In this document: piece by piece, positions 23,501 through 35,500 of the stretch | How positions within the stretch are numbered: the stretch's first letter is position 1 | Layout of the letters: every line of letters begins with the position of its first letter | Origin: Aspidapion aeneum | Lineage: Eukaryota; Arthropoda; Insecta; Coleoptera; Brentidae | DNA: 64,000 nt | Reading direction: 5' to 3' | NCBI GenBank assembly: GCA_963576565.1 | Contig: OY755039.1 | Location: forward strand, 138,879,369-138,943,368 | Notes under the pieces: generated by a model | The model's database searches: none | Seen by the model: the letters and a program-made list of their open reading frames with translations, nothing else | What the model was told of the DNA's origin: nothing | Program-made: the position numbers and the translations under genes

Positions 23501-26500
23501 AAGTACATTAAATACAAACGATAAAAACAAAGATGCTATCACATGTACAGCCTACTGTCATTTATGGACGCCCATAACCTAACAACAAGTACATTTGTTT
23601 GGTCAAGAGATATTTTGGTCAGGACGGCTACGTTTCAGGACATGACGCAGTTTTATATCTTTTTTGGATTTTGGAAACCATAATACCCCATCCTCTTCCC
23701 ACACGTGGGGTATGGGTTTTATTTCCCATAGATATTTGATATTAAAACAAACATTTCTAAAAAATAAAAAAAACAATGATTTCGGTGGGTAGTTAGCTTT
23801 GGGACCGTGGGCTTTACCTATTGTAGTACAAAAAGAGCGGACGTTGAGTTCCAATCCCTTGGTAGGCCGACGCAAAATCATGCGAGGCGAACGTCCGAAT
23901 TTAATGGGACGAAATACGTTTGTCGGACTTCGACTCTTTGGTTATCTTTCACAACCAAAAGTGGAGACCCGGTCCGAATTGGTATATTATTAGTTCACAT
24001 TAAGTCAGACACAGTAATCCGCCATTCTAAAAAGGTTAGCGTCTGTCGGCCATTATAAAATATTTTTTCTTTTTCTAATTTTAAGTAGAAATGAAAGAAT
24101 AATTAAAATTATTAACAAATTTGAGTTTAGTGAGGCAGCAAAATATTTTTTTTACAGAAAAAAAAAATAATAAAAATTAGATCTATTTAACAAATATATA
24201 TTTTAGTAAATCTTGCATATTTCAGGAGCGCTTGCTTTTTTTGAAAGTATTTTAATCACATTTATCAATAAACATGCCTTCGTTGTAAAATTTTTGTTGG
24301 ATTCCTGCTTTAAAATATAAATTATTAATATTGTAATACTCCCTTTCATGCATGACTATAATTGTCATTTGTAAATGCACCCATTTTTATGAGACTTGTT
24401 ATAATAAGTGTAAAATATTTACTTATCAGGTATAATTTTAGTTACTCGACAGGAATTCTTTTTAGCAAAAACTATATGTATTCTAGGTAATGGAAACGAA
24501 ACTAAACGCAACTTACCTGTTTGCGACTAAATTTAAGTGACGGAAATCCAACCTACAATTACGTTGTTAATTGGTAAACTCTATTACCTATAAGGTCCAA
24601 TGCTGACGTCGTAGCGACCCGAATTTGTATTCCCCATTTAGGTGCAAACGAGGGTCGTCAGGCGGTCGAAACGACGTCGGCACCCGACGTCGCGTTTATC
24701 GCAAGCAACGTATGGGTAACGTAATATGACGTCCAAATGCTGCTTGGGTATATGAAAACAAGCTTAATAGGTCATTTATTAACGTTATAAAAAATAACGT
24801 TGCTAAAAACTGCGTTGTAATAACGCCATTATAAAATTAAAACAGCAATGTTTTTACGTTATTTTCAAGTGATTTTTACGTTAAAATCACATTAGATTCA
24901 CGCCTTTTCTACACGAATTTTAAAACGCCACTTGCATGGCTTTTCTACTGAATATTTTTGAGATTTTACTAGCAGCAGCGCCACCTATTGTCGGCATTTT
25001 TCACTTTGACGAAATCTATCAGGCAGTGCTTTGGCCTCTAAAAACGACGCATCAGTTATTAACCTGATAAAGACACATTAATATTCTGTGAAAGTGTTTA
25101 CTGTTAAAAAATCTTGTTTAGCTTTTAAAAAAAACATAATGTATATAGATAGATATATAGATATTTTGTCTTACCTTGAGCGCCATCTTTAAAATTGTCT
25201 TGAAGTGTTGCAGTCTTAAACTAGTGAACTTTTATAACTTCCTTTCGCGTCTCTTTTAAGTTAAAAAAATGTTATTAAAAAAACGTGACCAAAAAAGATG
25301 CAGAAAGTTAGAGGACTTTTCAAGTGTGAATTTGGTACATGAAAATAAAGAGGGTAAAACACACGTTATATACACAGCACCAGAAACTTCAGCAAAAAGT
25401 ACTTTTTTATAGCTTGATTTCTTCTTGTTTTTAAGTTATCTTTAAGCATGTAGATTTAACAAAATAAATATTACATGGTATGAATAGAATAGAAATCTTT
25501 ATTTGTACGAAAGCCATTTTACAACGAATGTACATGGTCAAGGCGCAAAATACTTAAAAAGTGCTACAGTATTAAAAATAAAATAACTAAATTAAACAAT
25601 AAAAGTCAAAAATATAAATAAGTCAAAATACAATTAAAAGGTTTTTTTAAAACTACATTGATTTTAAAGAAAAAAAAACTTGCACATAGGCACTTTACAG
25701 ACGTTAAGACAAAATAACATTAACGTTAATTAATAATTAACAAGATTAAAATGTGTAGTTCAAAAATTCTCTTACAGAATAGAAACAGTTTTGTATGAGT
25801 ACATTTTTAATGTTTTTTTTAAAGACTAAATCTGGTAAAGTTTTAATTTGATCAGGCAATTTATTAAAAAGTTTTTTCCCTATATAGGAAGGACAGTTTT
25901 CGAACTTTGATAAATTGTGCGAATCCAAAACAAAGTCATTTGCAGACCTTGTGCTATATGAGTGAAAATGAGCATTTGTAAAATAGGAATTTGCGTTTCT
26001 TTTTGTGTGCAATAAAAGTCTATAAATATAAATGCATGGCAAAGATAACAAACCATTTGCGATAAAAGTCGGCTTACAGCTCTCCTTGTAATCCAAATTA
26101 AAATAAGTCTTATCACCCCTTTTTGTGCAATGAATACTCGCTGATTTGTAGAGCTATTGCCCCACAGAATAATATTATAACTTAGATGAGAATAAATTAG
26201 TGCATAGTACATATCTAATAAGGATTTTTGCTCGAACATATGCTTAAGTCTATATATTGCGTAGTAGCCAGAGTTTAACTTTTTGCAGACGTTATCTGTA
26301 TGTATATCCCATTTAAGAAATTCGTCTAGGTAAACACCCAAAAGCTTAGTATTTGGGCTGCTTGCTATAGAACCTAATTCGATTTTTGATTTATTATTAG
26401 AGCATCTGAATTGCACACAAGTTGTCTTGTTTAAATTAAAGATTAGCTGATTTTTGGCATACCATGTATCAAATTCTTGCAAGGTAAGGTTGATCAAAGC

Positions 26501-29500
26501 TATCAGTTCCTCAGAACTCCGAGCCGCGACCACTATTGTTGTGTCATCTGCAAACAAAATTACGTATTTAATTGACAGGTTTTCTAACAATTCATTGACA
26601 TACAACAAAAACAACAGCGGCCCCAACACCGAGCCCTGTGGAACACCTATGTCTAGATCTTTCAGTTCTGAAAGGTCGTTATCTATTTTTACTCTAAAGT
26701 TTCTATTTTCAAGAAAAGATCTTAAGATTTCTATGGAAGAACCATAAAAGCCATAGGATTTTAGTTTTTCCAGCAAAAAGTCAATGTTCAGCGTGTCAAA
26801 TGCCTTGGAGAGATCGAAAAAGAGCCCGGCAACGTAGTATCCCTGGTCAACCTTTTCATAGACTGACCCCACAAAAGACGCAGCCGCGCTCTCCGTCGAC
26901 CTCCCTCGGCGAAAACCATGCTGAGAATCACTCAATATTTCCTGTTGATTTAAGAAAGACATTATTTGGTCATAGAGTAAACGTTCCAAAATTTTTGACA
27001 TAACGTTTAAAATTGTAATTGGCCTATAATTGTCAATTAAACTCGGGTTGTCTTTCTTAAAAACAGGTATTATGATACCACACTTTAATTCATCAGGAAA
27101 CTTTCCGCTCCTAAAGCACGTATTGGCTAAATGACATATGGGAGAAGCCAAGGAACTTTTTGCCTTCTTAATCACCTGTATAGAAATATTGTCAGTCCCC
27201 ACACTTTTCTTATTTTTTAGTTTATCTATAACCTTAATAACTTGAACTTCTGTCACTGGTTGAAAGTCAAACATGACTTTACAGGGAGTTTTCGTGCACT
27301 CTAGGGATCTGTGATCACCAAACTTATCTTTAAGTTTACCCTTTACATCACTCTCATAAAAAGACGCAAACGCATTTGCAATCTCTATGGGTTTATTAAT
27401 CTGAGTCCCATTTAGTTCTATTTGAGTCACTTTGTTTTTATTTTTTGTACGACCTGTGTTTGTATTTACCAACGACCATATCGTTTTTTGCTTGTTATCG
27501 CTGTTTTCAATAATTTTATTGTGGTATTGCTTTTTTGTACTTCGTACCAGTTGTTTATGTTTTCTTTTCTCATTTTTGTACAAAACTTGTGTTTCTAAGT
27601 CGGTCGTGTTTTTTGATAGCCAAAATAAATTTCGGAGGTTGTTGCCACTTCTTTTGATATCTGCTGTAACCCAGCTTTTCTTGGTTTTTATTTGACCAGA
27701 GATTTTTTTAGTGACCAGAGGACAGCACCTTTCCACCGCTTCGGTGATAATCTCTATTATAGATCTATAAATCTCATCTATATCGTTACTAGTATAAATC
27801 CTCTCAAAGTTGGTGTTTAACAAAGTGTGTTCAAGAACCTCTAGGTTAAATGATGAAAAATTTCTATAACTTTCCACTATAGGTGTACTTTGGAGATAAG
27901 ATTGCGGTTCTATATCATATATGTGCAGTAAGGCCTGATGATCTCCCAAAAAGGGCTCGATTGTCTCTGTTTTTCTTTCATCCATGGGTACGCTTGTTGC
28001 TATGTAGTCAACCTGTGTTTTGGTTGTTACATTATTTTTATTAGTAAATACTCTTGTCGGTTCGTTTGTATTTATTTTAAATCCGAAACTTTCAAGTATA
28101 TCAAGATATGTATTTTTTGTGCTGCTTTCCACCAAGTTATCAATGTTGAAATCTCCACACAGCCACATATTTTTAGAAAACCTACTACAAAATCTTATGA
28201 GTTCTGGTAACCTGTGAAGAAAAATATTAATGTCTCCATTTGATGGTGATCTATAGATACAAATCACGCAGTAACTATTCCTTTTCAGCTCTAATTTGAC
28301 TGCGCAGCATTCAAAATGCAGTTCTTCGCAAAACGACGAACAGTTTATATCTGTTACTTGAAGTGGTAAACTTTTTTTGGTAAGGATCATCGCCCCACCC
28401 CTTTCATAGTTTTGACGCAAGAAATGGCTTTTTATTTCAAAATTATTTATTATAACAGTTTTAATATTATCTTCCTTGCACCAGTGCTCAGTTAAACAAT
28501 ATATATCTGGATTATATTCATCTGTGAGGTTGTTTTCAAGTAAAAAAAAACTTTGTTATTTTTGTTCACGTTAATTTAACGTTGATGTGATTTTTGTGCT
28601 ATGTGGGGGGTCTTTAGGCTACACTGCATCGCGCAGTGTTGCCAACTATTGGAAAGCGAAAATCCGTAGCTTGAACTAAGACTAAAAACAAAAAAAGGTG
28701 CTTTTTTATTACAATTAAAAAGTTTATATTGGTTTGATTTTTTTCTTTTTTTGACAGTGACAGGAGTGCAGTGGCGGATCCAGGATTTCCGGGGGGGGGG
28801 GGGGGGCAAAGTGCCAGCAAACATACAAATATTTTTTATTAGCGGTTTTTGATAGATCTGAGGTGTGAAATTTAGTATCTAAAGAAGCTTTATGGCGCAG
28901 CAGGCGAAATTTTTTAAAAATTAAGTAGAATTTGTGACAAATTTTAAATAAGTGATGCTCCTAAACAAAAAAATAAATTTTAGGTCTGGGAGGGACGGGG
29001 GGGGGGCGGTGGCAAGGGCCCCTCTGGCCCCCCTGAATCCGCCACTGCAGGAGTGCACAACTTTTTTGGTTCGGAATTGCACGAGAACGGTACGGTACTT
29101 ACTGCTCCGTTCCAACGGATCCAAATAAACTTTTTTGCAGTGCTGCCAATTTTTTAAACGGATAAACCGTTATAATTAAAAGAAATAAAAATTACGTACT
29201 TTTTTAACCTTTTTTATTTAGTTAAAGTACGTACAAACACTAATATTTTCTAGTGCAACATACATAACGTAAAACATAGTTTAACTTTCGTGGCGCGAAG
29301 CGTTATGTTTGATTCCCCATCAAACAACGCGCGAAGTAATACAATTCGTTCTAAATAATGTTGCAACGACCGTCCGGTAGATGTATAGAAAAATAAGGTC
29401 TCTGATCCAAGCAAAACCCTTTTACAAAATGATTAAAATGTAGAAAAAAAAGTGAAGATAATAAACAGTTTCGCATTACAAACTGACAGTTGATCTTTCA

Positions 29501-32500
29501 AAATTGACATACCAAAGTCGTTCGATCGATATTTTCAGCTGTTCTTATAATCAGAAAACTGTCAATATAGTGCCCGGCACAATTTGTGCCTGGTACTATT
29601 GCAATAGGTCCCTACTGAGGACTGATAAGGAGGAATGAGGCGCGGCCGCCGTTGTGGTTCAATGTTTATTGTTTTTAGTAAAATTGCCAAAAATCTGTAG
29701 ATTTGGATCCAAAATCGGATATCGGAGATCGAAATCCAAAATCCGTAGATCTACAGATAAATCCGTAGGGTTGGCAACACTGGCATCGCGTAACGCTTGC
29801 GTAGCATTCCAACCTATCGGCAATCAATTTGACTTCCCGAAGTTGATTGATTGATCCATTGAAGCGCTATGCTGCATATGCGTGCTATGCAGTGTATCCA
29901 AGTTTGTGTTTGTAGGTCTTTACAAAGCGCTTTTTTTATTTCTCTCCAATTTTTTTTAACTTTCAGATGGCTAAAATAAAAAGGGTGGGAGTATGGCCAG
30001 TAGGGCTGGTGGGAGGCCTATCAGCAGAAACTCCTCTTGTGGATAAAACAACAGGTAAATATGGTTAACTATATAACTCACTGTTTTTTAAGCGATGAGT
30101 AACAGGCTGAATTTCGTAAATAGCTTCATTTGGCAACATGGGCGTACACAGCAAGGGGCAGCCATGGGCATTTTCCCCCCTAAATGTTGAAAATAATTTA
30201 CTAATTTCCAAACAAAACAATCAATCAATCAAGTTAGCACTATAAACTTATTCCTATCTACATAATATTATACAATACACTTATTCCTAACGATATACAG
30301 GGTGTCCCAAATAAAAGCAACTACATTGGGATTTCGGAAACGGTAAGAGATACGAGTTTGTTTAAATGAGAAAAAAGTTGCACTATTCTTAGCCCAATCA
30401 GATGCCGATGCCGTATCAAAATTAAAAATATCTACAGGGGTTTTTAAAATATCGAGGAAAAAGTAAACATTTTTTGAAAAATTGAAATATCGTCGCCATC
30501 TTGCAAACAAATTTAATGAAATTTGGTAGTTTTGTATAAGCAGTTACGGCCAATTGAATGACGTTAACAATTTTTTTTTAGGCCTTTGAGTTGATGACTG
30601 CCATATTGGATTTATACTTCAATAAATAGGGCATAAAAGGAGCTTTTTAACCGTGTATATTAAGCCTATCTTTGGATGACGGAAAATGTGAATTTATTTA
30701 AAAAAATAGTTTTCACTTAATTGGCTGTGAAACAAATGCTGTAATTGTGTTTGTTGTCATACATACGTAACTATCTTTCAAAACTTTTCAATTTATTTGA
30801 TTTATATGCAAATCTTTAAGGCCCTTATTTTTTAATTTTTCTCTGGCTAAGAAATAATACAATTTCTTAAAAATCTATCTTTTATTTCTGAAACAGAAGT
30901 TTATTTAATTTAAAATAAAACTAAAAACCGATAACAAAGCATTAAATTAAATAGGCAAATGTTCGAAAATTCCACCGTTGTTATTCATGCAAATCCTGCA
31001 TTTGTTCAGGAATTTCTTCTATGTCTTGAACAACGGCTGCCTCAAGTTCTTCTATCGTATTATGAGTAGTAGAATAAACTTTATCCTTAAAGTATCCCCC
31101 AGTACAAAAATCAAGAGGCGTAAGGTCTGGCGAACGTGCAGGCCAGGCAACTGGACCTCCATTTTGCTGGAACCACATGTTTGCTACATCTTGAAGAGGC
31201 AAATTTTGTAAAATTTGGTCAACGTAATTTTGTAGAATTTCTAGATATCGAGGTGCCGTCAAATTATTATGAAAAATGTTAAATAGTATGTATCCGTTTA
31301 TGACTCCTAGCCATACATTCAAACCCCACCTAACTTGATAGTGCACCTCACGATTTAAGAACGGATTTTCATCGGCCCAGTACACGTAGTTATGTCTGTT
31401 AAATACCCCGCAGTTTGTAAACCTGCTTTCATCAGACCACAGAACCTTAAGCGGAAATTGAGGGTTTTCTTGCGATTTTTGTATGAACCAATTGCAAAAC
31501 AAGGTTCTTCTTTTTAAGTCACCATCTCGGAGTGCTTGACTAATATGTGTTGCATATGGATGATACTTAAATTTTTTAAGAATTCTTTGTGCTGTTGATT
31601 TGGGTACTTCAACATTATTTTCCAATTTACGAAGGGAGATGCAAGGATTGTCAACGACACTTTGTAAAACCAGAGCTTCAATATTTTCATCAGGTTGTCG
31701 ATTACGATTTTGTTTTTTAAAGGAACCATATTCAATTAAATTATTTCTAAGTATTCTGAAGATTGACAAACCTGGTTATCGTCTTTCTGGGTATCTCTGA
31801 AAGTACATATCTCGAGCTCTTCTTGCATTCTTATTACACAAAATATAACATTCATACATATCTACCTTGTCCCAATTTGGAAACCTTTCCATGTTAAATT
31901 TGATTGATAATGTGACTCAAAAAAATCTTAAGTAATTTAGAAACTTTAAAACTCCAACAGATAAATCAAATAAATGACAAAGTTTTGACAGATAGTTACG
32001 TAGGTATGACGTAATTACGGCCTTTGTTTCACAGCCAACCAAGTGAAAAACATTTTTTTAAATAAATTCACTTTTTCCATCTTTCAAAGATAGGCTTATT
32101 ATACATGGTTGAAAAGCTCTTTTAATGCTCTATTTATTGAAGTAAAAATTCAATATGGCGGTCATAAGAAATAACAAAGTTGCCTATGGTTTCAAAAAAA
32201 CTAGAAGGCCTAGAAAAAAATTGTTAACGTCATTCGATTGGCCGTAGTTGCTTATACAAAACTACTAAATTTCAATTAATTTGTTTGCAAGATGGCGGTG
32301 ATATTTTAATTTTTCAACAAACATAATTTTTAGTATTTGGTCGATATTTTAGTAAACCCTGTAGATATCTTTAATATTGATACAGCACCTGATTGGGCAT
32401 AGAATAGCGCAACTTTTTTCTCATTTAAACAAACTATAGTATGTGATATAAATATAGATTTAATTGATGTATATAATGCAATAGAAAAACTCAAAAGATC

Positions 32501-35500
32501 TCTAGGAAAAGGCCCCGATGGCATTCCTCGGGATTTCATATATAACTGTAGGTTTATTTTGGCACCAATTTTACACAAAATATTTACTAAGTCATTATCA
32601 TTAGGGGAATTTCCAGAAAAATGGAAGATTAGCTTCTTAACTCCCATATTTAAAAGTGGTAATAAGGAAAATATCGAAAATTATCGTGGGATTTCGAAAA
32701 TAAGTTTATTTAGCAAAATATTTGAACATATAGTAACAAATAAAATAACCCCTTTATTATCACCTCTTCTCTGCCAAGAACAACATAGGTTTCAGAGAGG
32801 TAAATCGACAGTAAGCAATCTTCTTATTTACACAGAATATATATCTACACGGATTTCTCTAAAGCCTTTGAGAAAATTAACCATAGGATCCTCTTAAGTA
32901 AGTTAAAACATCATGGCTTCTCTGGAGGGTTCTTTAGATGGATTATGAGCTACCTAAGCAAAAGAAGTCAAATGGTTAATATAAATAATATTCATTCATT
33001 TAGAATTGAATTTTGCTCAGGAGTGCCTCAAGGGGGACATTTGTAACCACTTTTATTTAATTTATTTATCAATGATCTCTATTTCTGTGTAAAAAACTGT
33101 AAATTCTTACTATTTGCAGATGATTTTAAATTATATTTAGTAATTAGATGTCATCAAGATTGCCTATTAATTCAAAAAGATTTAGACTGCTTTAATTTAT
33201 GGTGCCATGAGATATTTCAGAATTCATAAACCAATAATATTTGACTACATCTTAAATTCTACTACTTTAAACAGTGTGGATCAAATTAAGGACTTAGGTG
33301 TTATTTTTGATCAAAAAATTGAATTTAATTTGCACATTGAAAATATTTGCAACAAAAGTCTACGAGTGTTAGGGGTTATATCGCATACTTTAGAGGAATT
33401 CAATAACGTATATTACTTTAAATTGTTGTACTGTTCTCTGGTGCGATCATTGATTGAGTATGCTAGTCAAATTTGGAATCCACACTACTTTAAATATATA
33501 GATATGTTAGAAAAAATTGATCGTAGGTTTTTAAGGTTAATAAACTACAAACTAAAAATACCAAAAGATCATAGTGACTACATATCTCTACAGAATTTAT
33601 TGAGTATTCAATCTTTGGAAAAGCGGAGGTTTATGATGGATACCAGGTTACTGTTTAAAATTATAAATAATAATGTTGATTGTCCTAACTTATTTGAAAT
33701 GATCTCTTTTCAAGTTCCACAAAGACAGACTAGAAATTATTCTTTATTGTTTGTGCAATTTCATAGAACTGCACATGGGATTAACTCTCCTCTTACTAGA
33801 ATGGCAAATTCTTTAAATAAAATCGATGTTGATTTATTTAATGTAACTTTACAACAATTCAACAAGTTTGTGAAAAAATTTGCTCAATAATTATTACTAC
33901 ATAATAATGTTAGTTATAGTGCATACTATTGTAATTAAAATTTTTGTAAATGGCATGACCGTTGAAAATAAAAAATAAAATAAAAACTATCTCTTACCAT
34001 TTTCAAAATCCCCATGCAGTTGCCTTTATCTGGGACACCCTGTATACTGTAAAGGATATAATTCGTTTTTTCCGTCAATTGGTCTTACGGAAAAAGTAAT
34101 GTTCAAATATTCCTCTCCTTTGTGAGACACGATGGTCTTAAAAATACAAAAGTATTGCTTTATTTCAAGACAACTTTTTGGGCATCCTTGAAGGCCTTTA
34201 AAAACTCAGAAGACGGCAATTTCGCAACTAGAAAGGTGACATTTCAGCTTTACCAGGCCGGTATTTATTATTTTCCTGTGCCTGATAGCAAAGTGTTCTG
34301 CGCTTTTGAAACCTGTGGCCAATCTCTTGCAATCTAAAAGGTTAAATTTATTGCAATGTGATAATCACATTAAAAGAGTAGTAGATCTAATTAAACATCA
34401 TCGTGAATCTGCAGAACATGTCATAAACACTATCTTAACTGAAGTAATCACACATGCCGAACACCTTGGAATAGAGTTACAGGTGCCAAGGACAGTTGGG
34501 CGACAACAAAATCGTATGCACGTTCCAGCAAATAACCCACCAAAGTACTGGAAAAATATTTGTTAATAAATGCCTTATTTGGAGCATCTGATAATGACTT
34601 TAAAGCATCTCTTTTCCGATGGAAACCTACCAGCTTTCAAACTATTCATCTGTTTGTTATGCTGGACTTGTCATCCAGTACATTTAAGATGCGTATTAAA
34701 CAATTTTGTAAATGTTATCATGTAAACAGGCTTAATGAGAACGCTGAATTATGGTGCAGTCAGGGACTTTTTAATTGGCCGCGCTGAAAAATAAAAAATA
34801 TTCCTATTTTAAGTTAGGGAACCTAGTTTGAACGAAACTAAAAAAATAGTGAACTTTACCTCTGTCTTTATACATATGTATAATAAAAAAATATTTTTTC
34901 CACTATCTTTACATTATAACTTTTAACAGAAAAAAATACAATGACAAGTCCCTGACTGTACAAACTATGAAGAGGAGAGGTGCCACAAGTGAGGTATAGC
35001 CATTTAAGATTTTAAAGTAAGAGGGGCGGCGCCTAAGGGGTGGGTCGGGGTGGATTGAAAAATACGTCATTTTTATTCCTCCTTGATTTTATAGAAACGG
35101 TATTTTTTATTTTTTTGCTATTTTTGGTTTAAAAACTAGCTATTGTGACTTTTCAGTGGCCCACCCTGTATTTTAAAATGAGGTATATTGGTTTTTAGGC
35201 AAAGTCACCGGGTGGAAAAGTGGCTGGAAAGCAGATAGACCTTTTGCGGTTGACATGGCGGGATTCGCAATAAACTTAGACCTTATCCTGAAGAAAACAA
35301 ATGCCAACTTTGCTTATACCATGGAAAAAGGTACGCCAATAAATTATGAATTTTTTTATATAAAATCTTATGACAATAACTCTTGGTATGTTTTTGTCCA
35401 TCATTAATGATTTGCCTCCATTCTGCCTGCTCTCCAACTCCTTAGTCTCCCTCTAACTCCCATTTTTCTTTGATAGTGTCGACATCGTCTAACCACCTTT

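Larger units (their letters stand above)
17296..28607. mobile_element. Inverted-repeat element CCCACATAGCACAA...TTGTGCTATGTGGG carrying two LINEs
   Basis: CCCACATAGCACAA at 17296 and its exact inverse ending at 28607 are the termini. Subterminal sequences rich in AACGTTA, GACGTCG and GGCGTGA occur on both sides in inverted order (17310-17700; 24500-24960). The likely target duplication is only GG. LINE insertions at about 17782-23340 and 25480-28547 account for roughly 8.6 kb; the element itself is about 2.7 kb. I cannot assign a superfamily. A similar 2-bp-duplicating element with CCCAAGTAAC ends is at 35703-37500. Confidence 0.6.
17234..28615. mobile_element. Mutator-like mini-element (AGAGACCCTGTATGTATGACA family) split by later insertions
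   Basis: The left part 17234-17295 is an inverted repeat of AGAGACCCTGTATGTATGAC with its complement. The missing end (GGGTCTTT) reappears at 28608-28615. The 10-bp sequence AGGCTACACT flanks both sides (17224-17233 and 28616-28625). Two other copies with 10-bp flanking duplications lie at 44188-44245 and 50812-52001. Duplications of 9-10 bp point to Mutator-like transposition. Without its insert this copy would be only about 70 bp. Confidence 0.75.
28634..29782. mobile_element. hAT-like element (CAGTGTTGCCA family), copy 2
   Basis: Ends CAGTGTTGCCAAC and GTTGGCAACACTG. Exact 8-bp duplication GCATCGCG at 28626-28633 and 29783-29790. Subterminal AATCCGTAG / CTACAGATAAATCC are also inverted. 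It contains another hAT-like element (28769-29047) and a truncated palindromic MITE (29468-29612). No transposase. It abuts the right target duplication of the Mutator-like element. Confidence 0.92.
30298..34042. mobile_element. Mariner-type element with long inverted repeats, interrupted by a LINE
   Basis: Ends CAGGGTGTCCCAAATAAAAG and its inverse ATCTGGGACACCCTG, each next to TA. The inverted repeats extend over about 350 bp and include CAATATGGCGG / CCGCCATCTTGCAAAC-type segments near 30500-30610 and 32150-32300. It encodes a dead transposase (31892-30981, -). A LINE (32436-33984) sits within the right inverted repeat. Confidence 0.85.

Noticed and set aside
23820..23900. tRNA-like T-arm (AGTTCCAATCCC) near 23847
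   Set aside because: No acceptor stem, D-arm or anticodon arm can be drawn around it.
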